IMG/VR virus record: IMGVR_UViG_3300045944_000416
Coordinates: 1 to 25,135 of that record
Source: a virus
DNA: 25,135 nucleotides
Direction: 5' to 3' (one strand)
The notes under the pieces were generated by a model that saw only the letters and a program-made list of their open reading frames with translations, searched no databases and was not told the DNA's origin. Below are positions 1 through 7,975 of this stretch, one piece after another. Each line of letters begins with the position of its first letter. The stretch's first letter is position 1. The position numbers and the translations under genes were made by a program.

Positions 1-26
1 GTCTCGTGCGGCTGACGCCTACCTGA
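1..26 (+). CDS. 3' end of an upstream gene, probably small terminase (partial)
   Basis: An open frame enters from the left edge, reads LVRLTPT and stops with TGA at 24-26, three bases before the large terminase start. Only seven residues are visible. The small terminase is inferred purely from its usual position just upstream of the large subunit. Confidence 0.3.
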
Positions 27-29
27 ACT

Positions 30-1646
30 ATGGCTGAGACGGTCGAGAAGCGCCGGCCAGTCAGTCTCACCCGGGCGTGGAACCGGAAGGCACCCACGCG
101 CCACGATGGCCCGACAACGCGTCAGGATGCCCCCAGAGACCCGATCGCCTTCATCAACAGCCTGACCCATACCAAGGGACAATTCGCCGGCCAGACGTTC
201 AAGCTGCGGCCGTGGCAGCTCCGCATTCTACGCAAGCTCTTCAAGCGGCGTAAGGATGGGCTTCGACAGTATCGCACCGGCTTGTTGATGCTGCCCCGGA
301 AGAACGGGAAGTCGGAATTGGCCGCGGCGATTGCCGTCTATGCCTTGCTGGCCGATGGGGAAGTCGGCGCCGAAGTGTACTCGGCGGCCGCCGACCGGGA
401 ACAGGCGGGGCTCGTGTTCGGCGTCGCCGCCCAGATGATCCGCAACGACCCGGAACTTGATGGCCAGTGCTACATCGTCGAATCGCAGAAGCGAATCGTG
501 CATCGCGCGAGCGGCAGCGTGTACAAGGCGATTTCGGCCGAGGCGTATTCGAAGCATGGGTTCAACGCGAGCCTGGTGGTGTACGACGAGCTGCATTCGG
601 TCGGGACCGACCGGCGGATGTACGACGTGCTCTCCACGTCGATGGCCGGCCGGCTGAACCCGTTGTTCCTGGCGATCTCGACGGCGGGCTACGACCGGCA
701 TTCGATTCTCTGGGAGCTGTACGTCCACGCGAAGAAAGTCGCGGAGAACCCGAAACTCGATCCGACGTTTTTGCCGATGTTGTACGAAGCGCCGATCGAT
801 GCCGATTGGACCGACGAGAAGGTTTGGCACAAGGCGAATCCGGCGCTGGGGGATTTTCGCAGCCTCGAGGAAATGCGGATCATGGCCGCGCGGGCGCAAC
901 AGATTCCCGCGCAGGAGAACGTGTTTCGCCGACTGTACTTGAACCAGTGGACCGAGCAGGCCTCGCGCTGGATGCCCATGACCGCGTGGGATGCGTGCCA
1001 GACGACCATCGATCGCGCCGCATTCCGTGGGAAACGCTGCTACGTCGGCATGGACCTGAGTGCGACCACGGACCTGACGGCGCTCGTCGCGGTGTTTCCC
1101 GACGGCGATCACTTTGACGTGCTGGTGGAGTGTTTCGTCCCCGCGGCGCAGCTCGAGGCGCGCGCGCGACGCGACCATGCGCCGTACGAAGGCTGGGTGC
1201 GCGACGGGTACCTGCAGGCGACGCCGGCGCCGACGGTCGATTACGAAGCCGTGCGGCGGACGCTGCTCGACTGGACCACGCGCTATGCCGTGCAGATGAT
1301 TGCGTACGATCCGTGGAATGCGACGGACCTGGTGTCGCGCCTCGAGCAGCAGGACGGGCTGACGTGCGTCGCGATCCGCCAGACGTTTGCCGGCCTGTCG
1401 GCGCCGACGAAGTCGCTCGAGAAAGCGATTCTCGGGAAGGAGCTCCGACACGACGGGCATCCGGTGCTGCGCTGGTGTATCAGCAACGTGGCGGTCGACA
1501 GCGACCCGTCGGGCAATCTGAAGCCGAGTAAGACGGCGTCGACCGAGAAGATCGACGCGGTCGTGGCGCTGATTCTCGCGATCGACCTGCGGGACCGACA
1601 TGCGCGATCGAAACTCCCGGAGTACGCCATGCAGGTGTTCGGGTGA
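30..1646 (+). CDS. terL: Phage terminase large subunit (HK97/Terminase_1 type)
   Basis: This is the ATPase and nuclease motor that cuts concatemeric phage DNA and pumps it into the prohead through the portal. At 538 aa it is full length. The Walker A-like motif PRKNGKS is at residues 89-95, and the Walker B strand LVVYDE is at 182-187, ending in the catalytic Glu. The RNase H-like nuclease half carries Asp342 (VGMDLS), Asp427 (AYDPWN) and Asp509 (KIDAVV) as likely metal ligands. The start is an ATG three bases after an upstream stop. The stop overlaps the GTG of the next small gene. The HNH endonuclease at the right edge suggests a cos-packaging system of the HK97 kind, in which HNH proteins assist terminase. 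Confidence 0.96.
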   Translation: MAETVEKRRPVSLTRAWNRKAPTRHDGPTTRQDAPRDPIAFINSLTHTKGQFAGQTFKLRPWQLRILRKLFKRRKDGLRQYRTGLLMLPRKNGKSELAAAIAVYALLADGEVGAEVYSAAADREQAGLVFGVAAQMIRNDPELDGQCYIVESQKRIVHRASGSVYKAISAEAYSKHGFNASLVVYDELHSVGTDRRMYDVLSTSMAGRLNPLFLAISTAGYDRHSILWELYVHAKKVAENPKLDPTFLPMLYEAPIDADWTDEKVWHKANPALGDFRSLEEMRIMAARAQQIPAQENVFRRLYLNQWTEQASRWMPMTAWDACQTTIDRAAFRGKRCYVGMDLSATTDLTALVAVFPDGDHFDVLVECFVPAAQLEARARRDHAPYEGWVRDGYLQATPAPTVDYEAVRRTLLDWTTRYAVQMIAYDPWNATDLVSRLEQQDGLTCVAIRQTFAGLSAPTKSLEKAILGKELRHDGHPVLRWCISNVAVDSDPSGNLKPSKTASTEKIDAVVALILAIDLRDRHARSKLPEYAMQVFG

Positions 1647-1813
1647 AAGCCAAGGGCGGTCGGCCTCGTGTCGATCCGCCTGGTGCCCGCGTGACGACGT
1701 GGATCCGTTCGTCCGACTATGACCGCCTGCTCAAGCTCGCGCAGCAGCAAGACAAAAGCATTTCCGGCGTCATCCGGGAATTGCTGAAGCTGAAGCTTCC
1801 GCAGGTTGAGTAA
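1643..1813 (+). CDS. Small ribbon-helix-helix (CopG/Arc-like) DNA-binding protein
   Basis: This is a 56-aa protein starting at a GTG that overlaps the terminase stop (GTGA). The basic N-terminus (MKAKGGRPRVDPPG) leads into a short beta strand (RVTTWIRS) and two helices (DYDRLLKLAQQQ and SISGVIRELLKLKL). That is the beta-alpha-alpha plan of ribbon-helix-helix dimers. The length matches Arc/CopG-type regulators. A perfect 10+10-bp inverted repeat (1803-1824) overlaps its stop codon and may be its operator, so it may regulate itself or the capsid gene. A regulator between terminase and capsid genes is unusual. The fold is inferred from the pattern; the target is a guess. Confidence 0.72.
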   Translation: MKAKGGRPRVDPPGARVTTWIRSSDYDRLLKLAQQQDKSISGVIRELLKLKLPQVE

Positions 1814-1824
1814 CTACTCAACCT
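1803..1824. promoter_or_regulatory. Perfect 22-bp palindrome, candidate operator
   Basis: Half-sites AGGTTGAGTA (1803-1812) and TACTCAACCT (1815-1824) are exact reverse complements with a 2-bp spacer. The repeat overlaps the last codons of the ribbon-helix-helix gene and lies 37 bp before the capsid fusion gene. The tiny spacer fits a dimeric protein site better than a transcription terminator, and no T-run follows. No convincing -35/-10 pair was seen in 1814-1861. Confidence 0.6.
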
Positions 1825-1861
1825 CCTCACGCTGTCGTGTGACCTAGGCTGTCATACGGCC

Positions 1862-3679
1862 ATGCATGCCACTCTCGTGCTCGACGTCAAGGCGCTCGAC
1901 CTCGCGACGCGCACCATCAGCGGGATTGCCTCCACTGCGACCATCGATCGCCAGGGTCATAGCCTGGATCCGATGGGCGCCCTGTTCACCAATCCGGTGC
2001 CGCTGCTACTGCACCACGACATCCAGCGCCCGGTCGGCCAGGTCACGCTGACGGCCACGCCGGCCGCCCTGACGTTCACGGCGAGCCTGCCGGTCGTGGC
2101 CGACCCTGGCGCGCTGCGTGACCGTATCGAGGAGACGTGGCAGGCGTTGCAGGCCGGTCTCCTGACGAAAGCGTCGGTGGGGTTTCGCGTGCTCGCCGCC
2201 GGCGCCCAGCGGTTGAAGAACGGTGTCCTGCGCCTCGTCAAGTACGAGGTGTGCGAAGTGTCCCTGACGACCATGCCGGTCAATCCGGAGGCCGTCGTTC
2301 TCACGGTCAAGGCCCTGGAGGCCGACCGCTATGCGCCCGACGCGGCGCCGAAGGACAAACCGATGACGACTGTGGAACAAATCACCGAGTGCGAGAACCG
2401 GCGTGCCGTCACGGTCGCCCGCATGGAGTCCATCCTGGACGCGGACCGGATGGACGATGGGCGACAGAAGGAGTACGACGCACTCCAGAGCGAATTGACG
2501 GATCTCGATGCGCGGCTCCCGCGCCTGAAGGCGTTCGAGAAGACGATGGCGGCGAGCGCCACACCGGTCGCGACCCCGGTGCCGGCGCCCGCGCGCGTCA
2601 TCCAGGTCAAGTCGAACCTGCCGCCCGGCACCGGCTTCGTCCGGTACTGCAAGGCGATGTGCGCCGCGAAAGGGAATCGTCTCGAGGCCCTTGAAATCGC
2701 CAAAGAGTGGCGCGACAGTCCCGAAGTCGAACTGGCGCTGCGGGCCGCGACCGCGCCGGCGACCACGACGGCCGCCACGTATGCCGGCGCGCTCGTGCCT
2801 GGCGCCCAGCATCTCGGCGCCGAGTTCATCGAGCTCCTGCGCCCGGCGACGCTGCTCGGCCGGATCCCCGGGCTCAAGGCCGTGCCGTTCAACGTGAAAG
2901 TGCCGCGACAGACGGCCGACGGGACCGTGGCGTGGGTCGTCGAGGGCACGCCGAAACCCGTGTCGGCCCTGGCCTTCGACAGCGTCTCCCTGGCCGAATA
3001 CAAGATGGCGCAGATCCTGGTCTTCACCCAGGAGCTCGCGCGGAACTCCTCGCCGCGCGCGGAGGACGTGTTCCGGGCGTCGATGATTGCGAGCATGCAG
3101 AAGTTTATGGATGCGCAGTTCATCGACCCGGCGGTCGCGCTCGTGGCCGGCAAGAATCCAGCGTCGATCACCAACGGCGTGACCGGCATTCCCGCGACGA
3201 CCGATCCGCTCGTCGACATCGCCAAATTGCTCAACTCGTTCGTCGTCGCCAACATTCCGATCAGCGGCGTCGCGCTGTTGATGAGCGAGTCGAACGCCTT
3301 CGTGCTCAGCTCGCGCAACAACGCGCTCGGCGAACCCGTGTTCCCGAATGTCAACGTCAACGGCGGCTCGATCAACGGCATTCCGGTCATCACGTCGCAG
3401 GCCGCCGGCACGAACATCATCGGCCTCGTCCCGCAGTACATCCTGTTCGCGGATGATGGCGGGGTCCGCATTGACGTGTCGCAGGAAGCCTCGGTGCAGA
3501 TGGTCGACAATCCCGCGGCGCCGGATGCGACCACGGTCTACCGCTCGTTCTGGCAGGACAACTTGATCGGTCTGCGCGCGGAACGGTTCGTCGCGTGGAT
3601 CAAGGCGCACGCGAACGCCGTGAACATGATCACGTCGACGGCGTACGTCCCGGCCCTCGCCGAGGAGCCGCCGGCGTAG
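1862..3679 (+). CDS. Fused HK97-type prohead protease and major capsid protein
   Basis: This 605-aa polyprotein has two parts. Residues 1-150 are an HK97 prohead protease: LLLHHDIQRPVG gives the catalytic His (51 or 52), KASVGFR the catalytic Ser105, and the domain ends with the family signature EVSLTTMPVNPEA (132-144). Residues 165-235 are charged and helical, like the delta/scaffold domain. Residues 250-605 are the HK97-fold capsid protein (LGAEFIELLRPATLLGRI, then the C-terminal block WQDNLIGLRAERFVAW). In classic HK97 these are two genes. An in-frame Met168 (nt 2363) lies at the junction and could start a separate capsid chain, or the protease could cleave itself off. No strong ribosome site precedes 1862. 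The gene lies before the portal, the reverse of the usual order. Confidence 0.93.
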   Translation: MHATLVLDVKALDLATRTISGIASTATIDRQGHSLDPMGALFTNPVPLLLHHDIQRPVGQVTLTATPAALTFTASLPVVADPGALRDRIEETWQALQAGLLTKASVGFRVLAAGAQRLKNGVLRLVKYEVCEVSLTTMPVNPEAVVLTVKALEADRYAPDAAPKDKPMTTVEQITECENRRAVTVARMESILDADRMDDGRQKEYDALQSELTDLDARLPRLKAFEKTMAASATPVATPVPAPARVIQVKSNLPPGTGFVRYCKAMCAAKGNRLEALEIAKEWRDSPEVELALRAATAPATTTAATYAGALVPGAQHLGAEFIELLRPATLLGRIPGLKAVPFNVKVPRQTADGTVAWVVEGTPKPVSALAFDSVSLAEYKMAQILVFTQELARNSSPRAEDVFRASMIASMQKFMDAQFIDPAVALVAGKNPASITNGVTGIPATTDPLVDIAKLLNSFVVANIPISGVALLMSESNAFVLSSRNNALGEPVFPNVNVNGGSINGIPVITSQAAGTNIIGLVPQYILFADDGGVRIDVSQEASVQMVDNPAAPDATTVYRSFWQDNLIGLRAERFVAWIKAHANAVNMITSTAYVPALAEEPPA

Positions 3680-3683
3680 GGCC

Positions 3684-4994
3684 GTGGAGCTGTTCGGGTT
3701 CGAACTGACGCTCCGGCGCAAGGCGCTGCCGCTGCGGCCGGTGTCGTCGTCGGGCGGCTGGTGGCCGGTCGTCCACGAGCCGTATACCGGCGCCTGGCAG
3801 CAGAACGTCGAGATCCGGCTCGAGTCGGCGCTCGCGAACCCGACGGTCTTTCGCTGCGTCTCGCTGATTGCCGGCGACCTGGCGAAAACGCCGCTGCGGC
3901 TGGTGCGTCTCACGGACGACGGCATCTGGCTGGAAACCAGTAGCCCGGCGTTCTCGCCTGTTCTGCGGAAACCGAATCGCTATCAGACCATCGGCCAGTT
4001 CCTCGAGCAGTGGGTGTTCTCGCGGCTGCTGCACGGGAACACCTACGTGCTCAAAGAACGCGACGACCGCGGCGTCGTCGTCGCGCTCTACGTCCTCGAC
4101 CCGACCGGTGTCCGACCGCTGGTCGCGCCGGATGGCAGCGTCTATTACGACATCAAACGCAGCGACCTCGTCGGTCTGCCGGAGGGCGAGCTCGCGGTGC
4201 CCGCCCGAGACATCATCCACGACCGCTGGAACTGCGCCTTTCATCCGCTGATGGGGATGTCGCCGTTGTATGCCTGCGGCGGCGCCGCGCTCGAGGCGAA
4301 CACGATTCAGTCGCAGTCGACGGAATTCTTTGCGAAGGGCGGCCGGCCGTCGGGGCTGCTGATTGCGCCGACGGAAATCGATCCGAAGACGGCCGAACGT
4401 CTGAGCACGACCTGGCACAGTCTCGGCCCGGGCAAGACCGCGATTGTCGGTTACGGGATGAAGTATCAAGACATCGGCACGTCGGCCGTCGACAGCCAGC
4501 TATCGGAGCAACGCGATGGCACCGTGGCGACAATTGCCGGCTGTTTCGGCGTGCCGATCTCCTACGTCGACTCGAGCAAGCAACCGCCGTACGCCAACTC
4601 CGAAGCGACGCAGTTGCAATATCAGTCGCAGTGTCTCCAGGTGCATATGACCGCGATTGAGACGGCGCTCGACGAGGGCCTCGCGCTGCCGGTGCCCTAC
4701 GGGACCGAATTCGACATCGACACGCTGATTTGGATGGATACCGCCACGAAGACCGCCGCCGCGCGCGACGGCATCAATGCCGGCGCGCTGGCGCCGAACG
4801 AGGCGCGGTTCAAGTACTTCAATCTGCCGCCGGTCACGGGCGGGGAAACGCCGTACCTGCAGCAGCAGTACTGGCCGCTCGATCAACTGGTCGCGCGCGA
4901 GATTCCGGTGCCGACGGGACCAGCGGCATCAGAGCCGACGCAGCCGACGGACGAAGAGGTCGCCGCGACGGTCGGCGAGTTAGCGAAGACGTAA
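3684..4994 (+). CDS. Phage portal protein (HK97 family)
   Basis: This forms the dodecameric ring at the capsid vertex through which DNA enters and leaves. It is 436 aa, close to the family norm. Recognisable blocks are NPTVFRCVSLIAGDLAKTP (52-70), LLHGNTYVL (115-123), DIIHDRWNCAFHPLMGMSPL (176-195) and FFAKGGRPSGLLIAP (215-229). The start is GTG four bases after the capsid stop, so translation is probably coupled. The C-terminal 40 residues are acidic and proline-rich. It comes after the capsid gene instead of before it. Confidence 0.94.
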   Translation: MELFGFELTLRRKALPLRPVSSSGGWWPVVHEPYTGAWQQNVEIRLESALANPTVFRCVSLIAGDLAKTPLRLVRLTDDGIWLETSSPAFSPVLRKPNRYQTIGQFLEQWVFSRLLHGNTYVLKERDDRGVVVALYVLDPTGVRPLVAPDGSVYYDIKRSDLVGLPEGELAVPARDIIHDRWNCAFHPLMGMSPLYACGGAALEANTIQSQSTEFFAKGGRPSGLLIAPTEIDPKTAERLSTTWHSLGPGKTAIVGYGMKYQDIGTSAVDSQLSEQRDGTVATIAGCFGVPISYVDSSKQPPYANSEATQLQYQSQCLQVHMTAIETALDEGLALPVPYGTEFDIDTLIWMDTATKTAAARDGINAGALAPNEARFKYFNLPPVTGGETPYLQQQYWPLDQLVAREIPVPTGPAASEPTQPTDEEVAATVGELAKT

Positions 4995-5764
4995 TGGCGA
5001 GTTACCGCGACCAAGTCATCGCCGACGGCGCCACGCTCTACCTGCGTCTCGATGAAACGTCCGGTACGACGGCGAGCAGTCAGGTGGGCGGCTACACCGG
5101 GACGATCAGCGGTGGGGTGCAGTTGAAGCAGGCAGGCGCACTGGCAGATGGCAACAGTGCGATGGATTTTGATGCGACCGGTGACTATGTCAGCATTCCG
5201 AATGGTGCCTATCAAGCAATAGGTACTGGACCGGTGACTGTTGAATTGTGGGTGAATCCTGTAATAGCTAATCCTGCGACGCCACCTTTCATCTTTGACA
5301 ACAATGGTGGAGCCAATGGAAAAGGTTTCAGTATTTTACGTTCTGCTGTGAACGCATTTAACTGGAAGATTGCGAATGGAACGACGAACCAGAATGCGAC
5401 TGTAATAGTCACTATCACTGGCGCATGGATACACCTTGTTGGTGTATTGCTACGTGGAACGCCGGATAAATTGCAATTGTTCGTGAACGGTGTGTTGGGT
5501 GGTGAAGTAACACTAAGTTCTTCAGGTTGGGACATCACACCTTCTTTGCCATTATTTCTTGGTGTGTATAGTGGGGGTAGTGCATCTCCAGACTTTCGTT
5601 ACTTTGGTCTAATTGACGAAGTCGCCATCTATCCGGTGGCGCTGACCGCCACGCAGATCGCGGCGCATTACAAGGCCCGCACGCTGCTGGCGATTCCCTG
5701 GCACGACCTCCGCTACCGCTGGTGCCGCTACGTCCCCGCGAGGAGGCGTCGCCGTGTCGCTTGA
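4994..5764 (+). CDS. LamG/concanavalin A-like domain protein, likely capsid decoration
   Basis: This is a 256-aa protein whose ATG overlaps the portal stop (TAATG). It has the laminin G-like jelly-roll pattern: ADGATLYLRLDETSG at the start, DYVSIPN and TVELWVNP in the middle, then DKLQLFVNGVLGG, and FGLIDEVAIYPVALTATQI before the end. Such domains bind carbohydrates. Lying within the head gene cluster, it may decorate the capsid surface and bind host or environmental glycans. The two ends of the gene are GC-rich like their neighbours, but about 5150-5615 is clearly AT-richer with different codon use, which points to a swapped-in core. The basic tail (ARRRRRVA) overlaps the next gene by 11 bp. 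Confidence 0.82.
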   Translation: MASYRDQVIADGATLYLRLDETSGTTASSQVGGYTGTISGGVQLKQAGALADGNSAMDFDATGDYVSIPNGAYQAIGTGPVTVELWVNPVIANPATPPFIFDNNGGANGKGFSILRSAVNAFNWKIANGTTNQNATVIVTITGAWIHLVGVLLRGTPDKLQLFVNGVLGGEVTLSSSGWDITPSLPLFLGVYSGGSASPDFRYFGLIDEVAIYPVALTATQIAAHYKARTLLAIPWHDLRYRWCRYVPARRRRRVA

Positions 5765-6089
5765 TTTCTCGAATGAGACACTCCCCGTCGATCTCGTCTC
5801 GCTGACGGTCGCGAAGACGCATCTGCGGATTACGGATCCGGCGCACGACGCCGATGTGACCGAGAAGCTGGAGGCCGCGCAGGACCTGATTCTCGCGAAG
5901 CTCGGCCCGGCCGTCGACCTGACGTGGACCGAGACGACGGTTCCGCGCCCGGTCCGTCACGCCATCCTCATCGCCCTCGACGCCTTCTACGAACGGCGCG
6001 GCGGGGATGAGGCAAACGACGCGCTGGAGAAAGCCTTGGGCGTCATCGACTTACTACTCGCCCGCTTCCGGGACCCGAGCCTCGCATGA
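5754..6089 (+). CDS. Head-tail connector protein (gp6-like)
   Basis: This 111-aa protein starts at GTG with a good ribosome site (AGGAGG, 5741-5746, seven bases upstream). It has the typical features of HK97 gp6-type DNA-packaging connectors: LVSLTVAKTHLRITDPAHD near the N-terminus, a helical middle (VTEKLEAAQDLILAKL) and a C-terminal helix (RHAILIALDAFYERRG). The protein forms a ring below the portal. It overlaps the next gene by ATGA. Confidence 0.85.
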   Translation: MSLDFSNETLPVDLVSLTVAKTHLRITDPAHDADVTEKLEAAQDLILAKLGPAVDLTWTETTVPRPVRHAILIALDAFYERRGGDEANDALEKALGVIDLLLARFRDPSLA

Positions 6090-6349
6090 ACAGCGGCGCC
6101 CTCCGTGACCTCGTGACGCTCGACTGGCCGACGGCGGCCGGCGTCGTCCCGCTCGAGCCGCCGACCGTCTACGCCGAGCTGCTCGATGACGCGACCGGCA
6201 CGGCGACCGTGCGCTGCCGCTACCACGCCGGCATCACGACGGCGACCCGCCTGCACTACAAGGGCCGCACGTATCACATCGACGGCATCAGCAATACGCA
6301 GGGACGCGATGATGAACTCGTCCTGACCTGTCACGAGGTGTACGAGTGA
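6086..6349 (+). CDS. Head closure / head-tail joining protein
   Basis: This 87-aa protein begins MNSGALRDLVTL, the usual opening of the phage head-tail joining family (SPP1 gp16-like). It continues with a small beta barrel containing ATRLHYKGRTYHIDGI and ending in ELVLTCHEVYE. It seals the head after packaging and forms the tail docking surface. It is translationally coupled to both neighbours by four-base overlaps. Confidence 0.8.
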   Translation: MNSGALRDLVTLDWPTAAGVVPLEPPTVYAELLDDATGTATVRCRYHAGITTATRLHYKGRTYHIDGISNTQGRDDELVLTCHEVYE

Positions 6350-6795
6350 AGGGCGTCACCTGGACCAACCTCGAGCCGTTCAAGGACCAGCTCCAGACGA
6401 TCAGCAAGACGCTGCTCGAGGAGGCCGACGGGATCCTGCGCGACGGCGCCGAGGCGGCGAAAGCCGAGATCGTCACGGCGTATCGGCGCGGCCCGACCGG
6501 GAATCTGAAACGCGGCGTGAAGATTCGCGCGGCGCGCGGCTCCTGGATTGGCGGGGTCGAGCTGAAGCAGACCGCGCCGCACGGCCACCTGTACGAACAC
6601 GGCACCGTGGTCCGCCACACGCAGGACGGCGCCCATCGGGGCCGGATGGCGGCCCGCCCCACGTTCGGGCCGATTGCCGCGCACCATCAACGACTGACGC
6701 TGATCCTGCTGATGGCGACGATTCGAGAGCACGGCGCCGCGACCGTCGCGGGCGAGGCCGATGTCGATCTCGGCGCGAGTGCGCGCCTGCTGTGA
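6346..6795 (+). CDS. HK97 gp10-like neck / tail completion protein
   Basis: This 149-aa protein starts at a GTG overlapping the previous stop (GTGA). It has the HK97 gp10 pattern: a long N-terminal helix (LLEEADGILRDGAEAAKAEIVTAY), then GPTGNLKRGVKI, a beta hairpin ending in HLYEHGTVVRH, and ARPTFGPIA near the C-terminus. No separate tail terminator (DUF3168-like) is visible between this gene and the major tail protein, where one is often found. Confidence 0.85.
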   Translation: MKGVTWTNLEPFKDQLQTISKTLLEEADGILRDGAEAAKAEIVTAYRRGPTGNLKRGVKIRAARGSWIGGVELKQTAPHGHLYEHGTVVRHTQDGAHRGRMAARPTFGPIAAHHQRLTLILLMATIREHGAATVAGEADVDLGASARLL

Positions 6796-6806
6796 AGGAG
6801 TGACCG

Positions 6807-7214
6807 ATGGCGATTCTGTCAGGACGCACCGGTAAAGTCTCGTATGACCCGACGGGCGCCGGCGGCGCGACGCTGGTCGAACTCGCCTCCATCAACGCCT
6901 GGACCCTCGACGCCTCGACCGAAATGGAGGACGTCTCCTGTTTCGGCGACGCGAACCGCGTGTACCTCCCCGGCCTGCGGGATGCGCAGGGGACCCTCGG
7001 CGGGTTCTTCAATTCGACCGACCTGACGCTGTGGGAGGCGACGGTGGCGCCGTCGCCCGGGATGCTGCAGTTGATGTCCAACGAGACCGACGCCGCGGCG
7101 ACCTGGAGCGGCAAGGCGTATCTCGACGCCTCGATCGACTGTTCACTCGCCGCGCCGAAGGTCAGCGCCAAGTGGTACGCGGCCGGGCCGTGGACGTTCC
7201 CCGCCGCGGCGTAA
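6807..7214 (+). CDS. Major tail protein (tail tube)
   Basis: This 135-aa protein is preceded by the strongest ribosome site in the late operon (AAGGAG, 6795-6800, six bases from ATG), as expected for the most abundant tail protein. The sequence is beta-rich: MAILSGRTGKVSY at the start, a central EDVSCFGDANRVYLPGLRDA, and SAKWYAAGPWTFPAAA at the end. This is typical of short tail-tube monomers of siphoviruses. Its position just before the chaperone and tape measure genes supports the call. Confidence 0.83.
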   Translation: MAILSGRTGKVSYDPTGAGGATLVELASINAWTLDASTEMEDVSCFGDANRVYLPGLRDAQGTLGGFFNSTDLTLWEATVAPSPGMLQLMSNETDAAATWSGKAYLDASIDCSLAAPKVSAKWYAAGPWTFPAAA

Positions 7215-7484
7215 ATGTTCCAGGCCCTGACGCTGCACGGCGGCGAGGCGTCGATCGCCTGGGCGTGGCATACCGCGGCGGTCTGTCGCACCTGGCGCAT
7301 CACGCGCGGCAAGACCGAGTGGGCGCTCGTCGCCACGGTGCAGCGGGCGGATCCGTTCAAGCTCCAACAACGGCCGCTGCTCTTCACCGTCCCGCGCAAA
7401 GGCGGGCACTGGTGCTGGCCGATCAAGACCGTGACGGTGCAGGGGGCGCAGCTCACCGCGACCCTCGGTCCGATGGAGGCGTAG
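7215..7484 (+). CDS. Small tail-region protein of unknown function
   Basis: This 89-aa protein starts directly after the major tail protein stop and ends directly before the chaperone start. The predicted structure is beta-rich, with many Trp (AIAWAWHTAAVCRTWRI, HWCWPIKTVTVQG) and no membrane segment. I do not recognise the family. Its tight placement between tube and chaperone suggests a tail assembly or minor tail role. Confidence 0.7.
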   Translation: MFQALTLHGGEASIAWAWHTAAVCRTWRITRGKTEWALVATVQRADPFKLQQRPLLFTVPRKGGHWCWPIKTVTVQGAQLTATLGPMEA

Positions 7485-7862
7485 ATGTCGTCGTGGATGG
7501 TCCTGCCGCGGGTCGTGCGCCTGCCGCTCAGCAACGGCGACTGGGTCGACGTGAAAGCCCAGCTCAATCACGGCGAACATCAAGCCGTGCTCGAACGCTG
7601 CTATGTGCTGACGCCGGACGGCGACGTCCAGCGCCAGCCGTTCAAGATCGTGCAGGCCACCGTCGTCGCGTATCTCGTCGACTGGTCGGCGACCGACCTC
7701 CCGATTCGCGGCGCGGCGCCGGCGCTGGTCGAGCAGGCGCTCAACAGCATTTCCCAGGAACGGTTCACCGAAATCCGCCAGGCCATCGATGCCCACGCGG
7801 AGGCGATCGAGCGGGAGCGCGACGAAAAAAAAAGCATCCCCACTGGCAGCGTCGCGTCCTGA
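7485..7862 (+). CDS. Tail assembly chaperone, unshifted (gpG-like) product
   Basis: This 125-aa protein starts immediately after the preceding stop. It sits between the major tail protein and the tape measure, the fixed position of the G/GT chaperone pair that coats the tape measure during tail assembly. The sequence is mixed alpha/beta (WMVLPRVVRLPLSNGDWVDVKAQL) with a charged C-terminal helix (EIRQAIDAHAEAIERERDEKK). The last nine residues (SIPTGSVAS) come from reading through a run of nine A in frame. A fraction of ribosomes should slip there and make the longer form. Confidence 0.82.
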   Translation: MSSWMVLPRVVRLPLSNGDWVDVKAQLNHGEHQAVLERCYVLTPDGDVQRQPFKIVQATVVAYLVDWSATDLPIRGAAPALVEQALNSISQERFTEIRQAIDAHAEAIERERDEKKSIPTGSVAS

Positions 7863-7975
7863 ACGATCTCCGGGTCGCGCGGCGCATGGGCTGGCGCTAT
7901 GAATGGGTCGGCGAACTGGATGAAGCCGTGTACGACGTGCTGATCGACGAGCTGCTCGCCGAGGATCGTCGCTGA
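7485..7975 (+). CDS. Tail assembly chaperone, -1 frameshift (gpGT-like) product
   Basis: This is the predicted fusion of 7485-7832 with the -1 frame 7832-7975, about 163 aa. The extra 47 residues run K-HPHWQRRVLNDL, then RVARRMGWRYEWVG, and end DVLIDELLAEDRR. This second frame has no start codon or ribosome site of its own, is open exactly up to the tape measure start, and has a sensible composition. That matches the T part of phage G-T chaperones. In the family, G-T links chaperone G to the tape measure and tube protein. The stop overlaps the tape measure ATG (TGATG). Confidence 0.78.
7825..7834 (+). promoter_or_regulatory. Programmed -1 ribosomal frameshift slippery site
   Basis: Nine A at 7825-7833, followed by G, give the heptamer A-AAA-AAA (7826-7832) in the zero frame of the chaperone gene. 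Both tRNALys can re-pair after slipping back one base. The position, 30 bases before the zero-frame stop, fits the conserved phage G/GT frameshift. Confidence 0.8.

Noticed and set aside
2006-3925. Very long minus-strand open frame opposite the capsid and portal genes
   Set aside because: It is a GC-rich shadow: the sense strand holds clear protease, capsid and portal motifs, and the antisense product is a low-complexity Arg-rich protein with no recognisable domain.
5150-5615. Diversity-generating retroelement variable region in the LamG gene
   Set aside because: No reverse transcriptase, accessory protein or template repeat was seen in the window; simple domain replacement explains the composition change.
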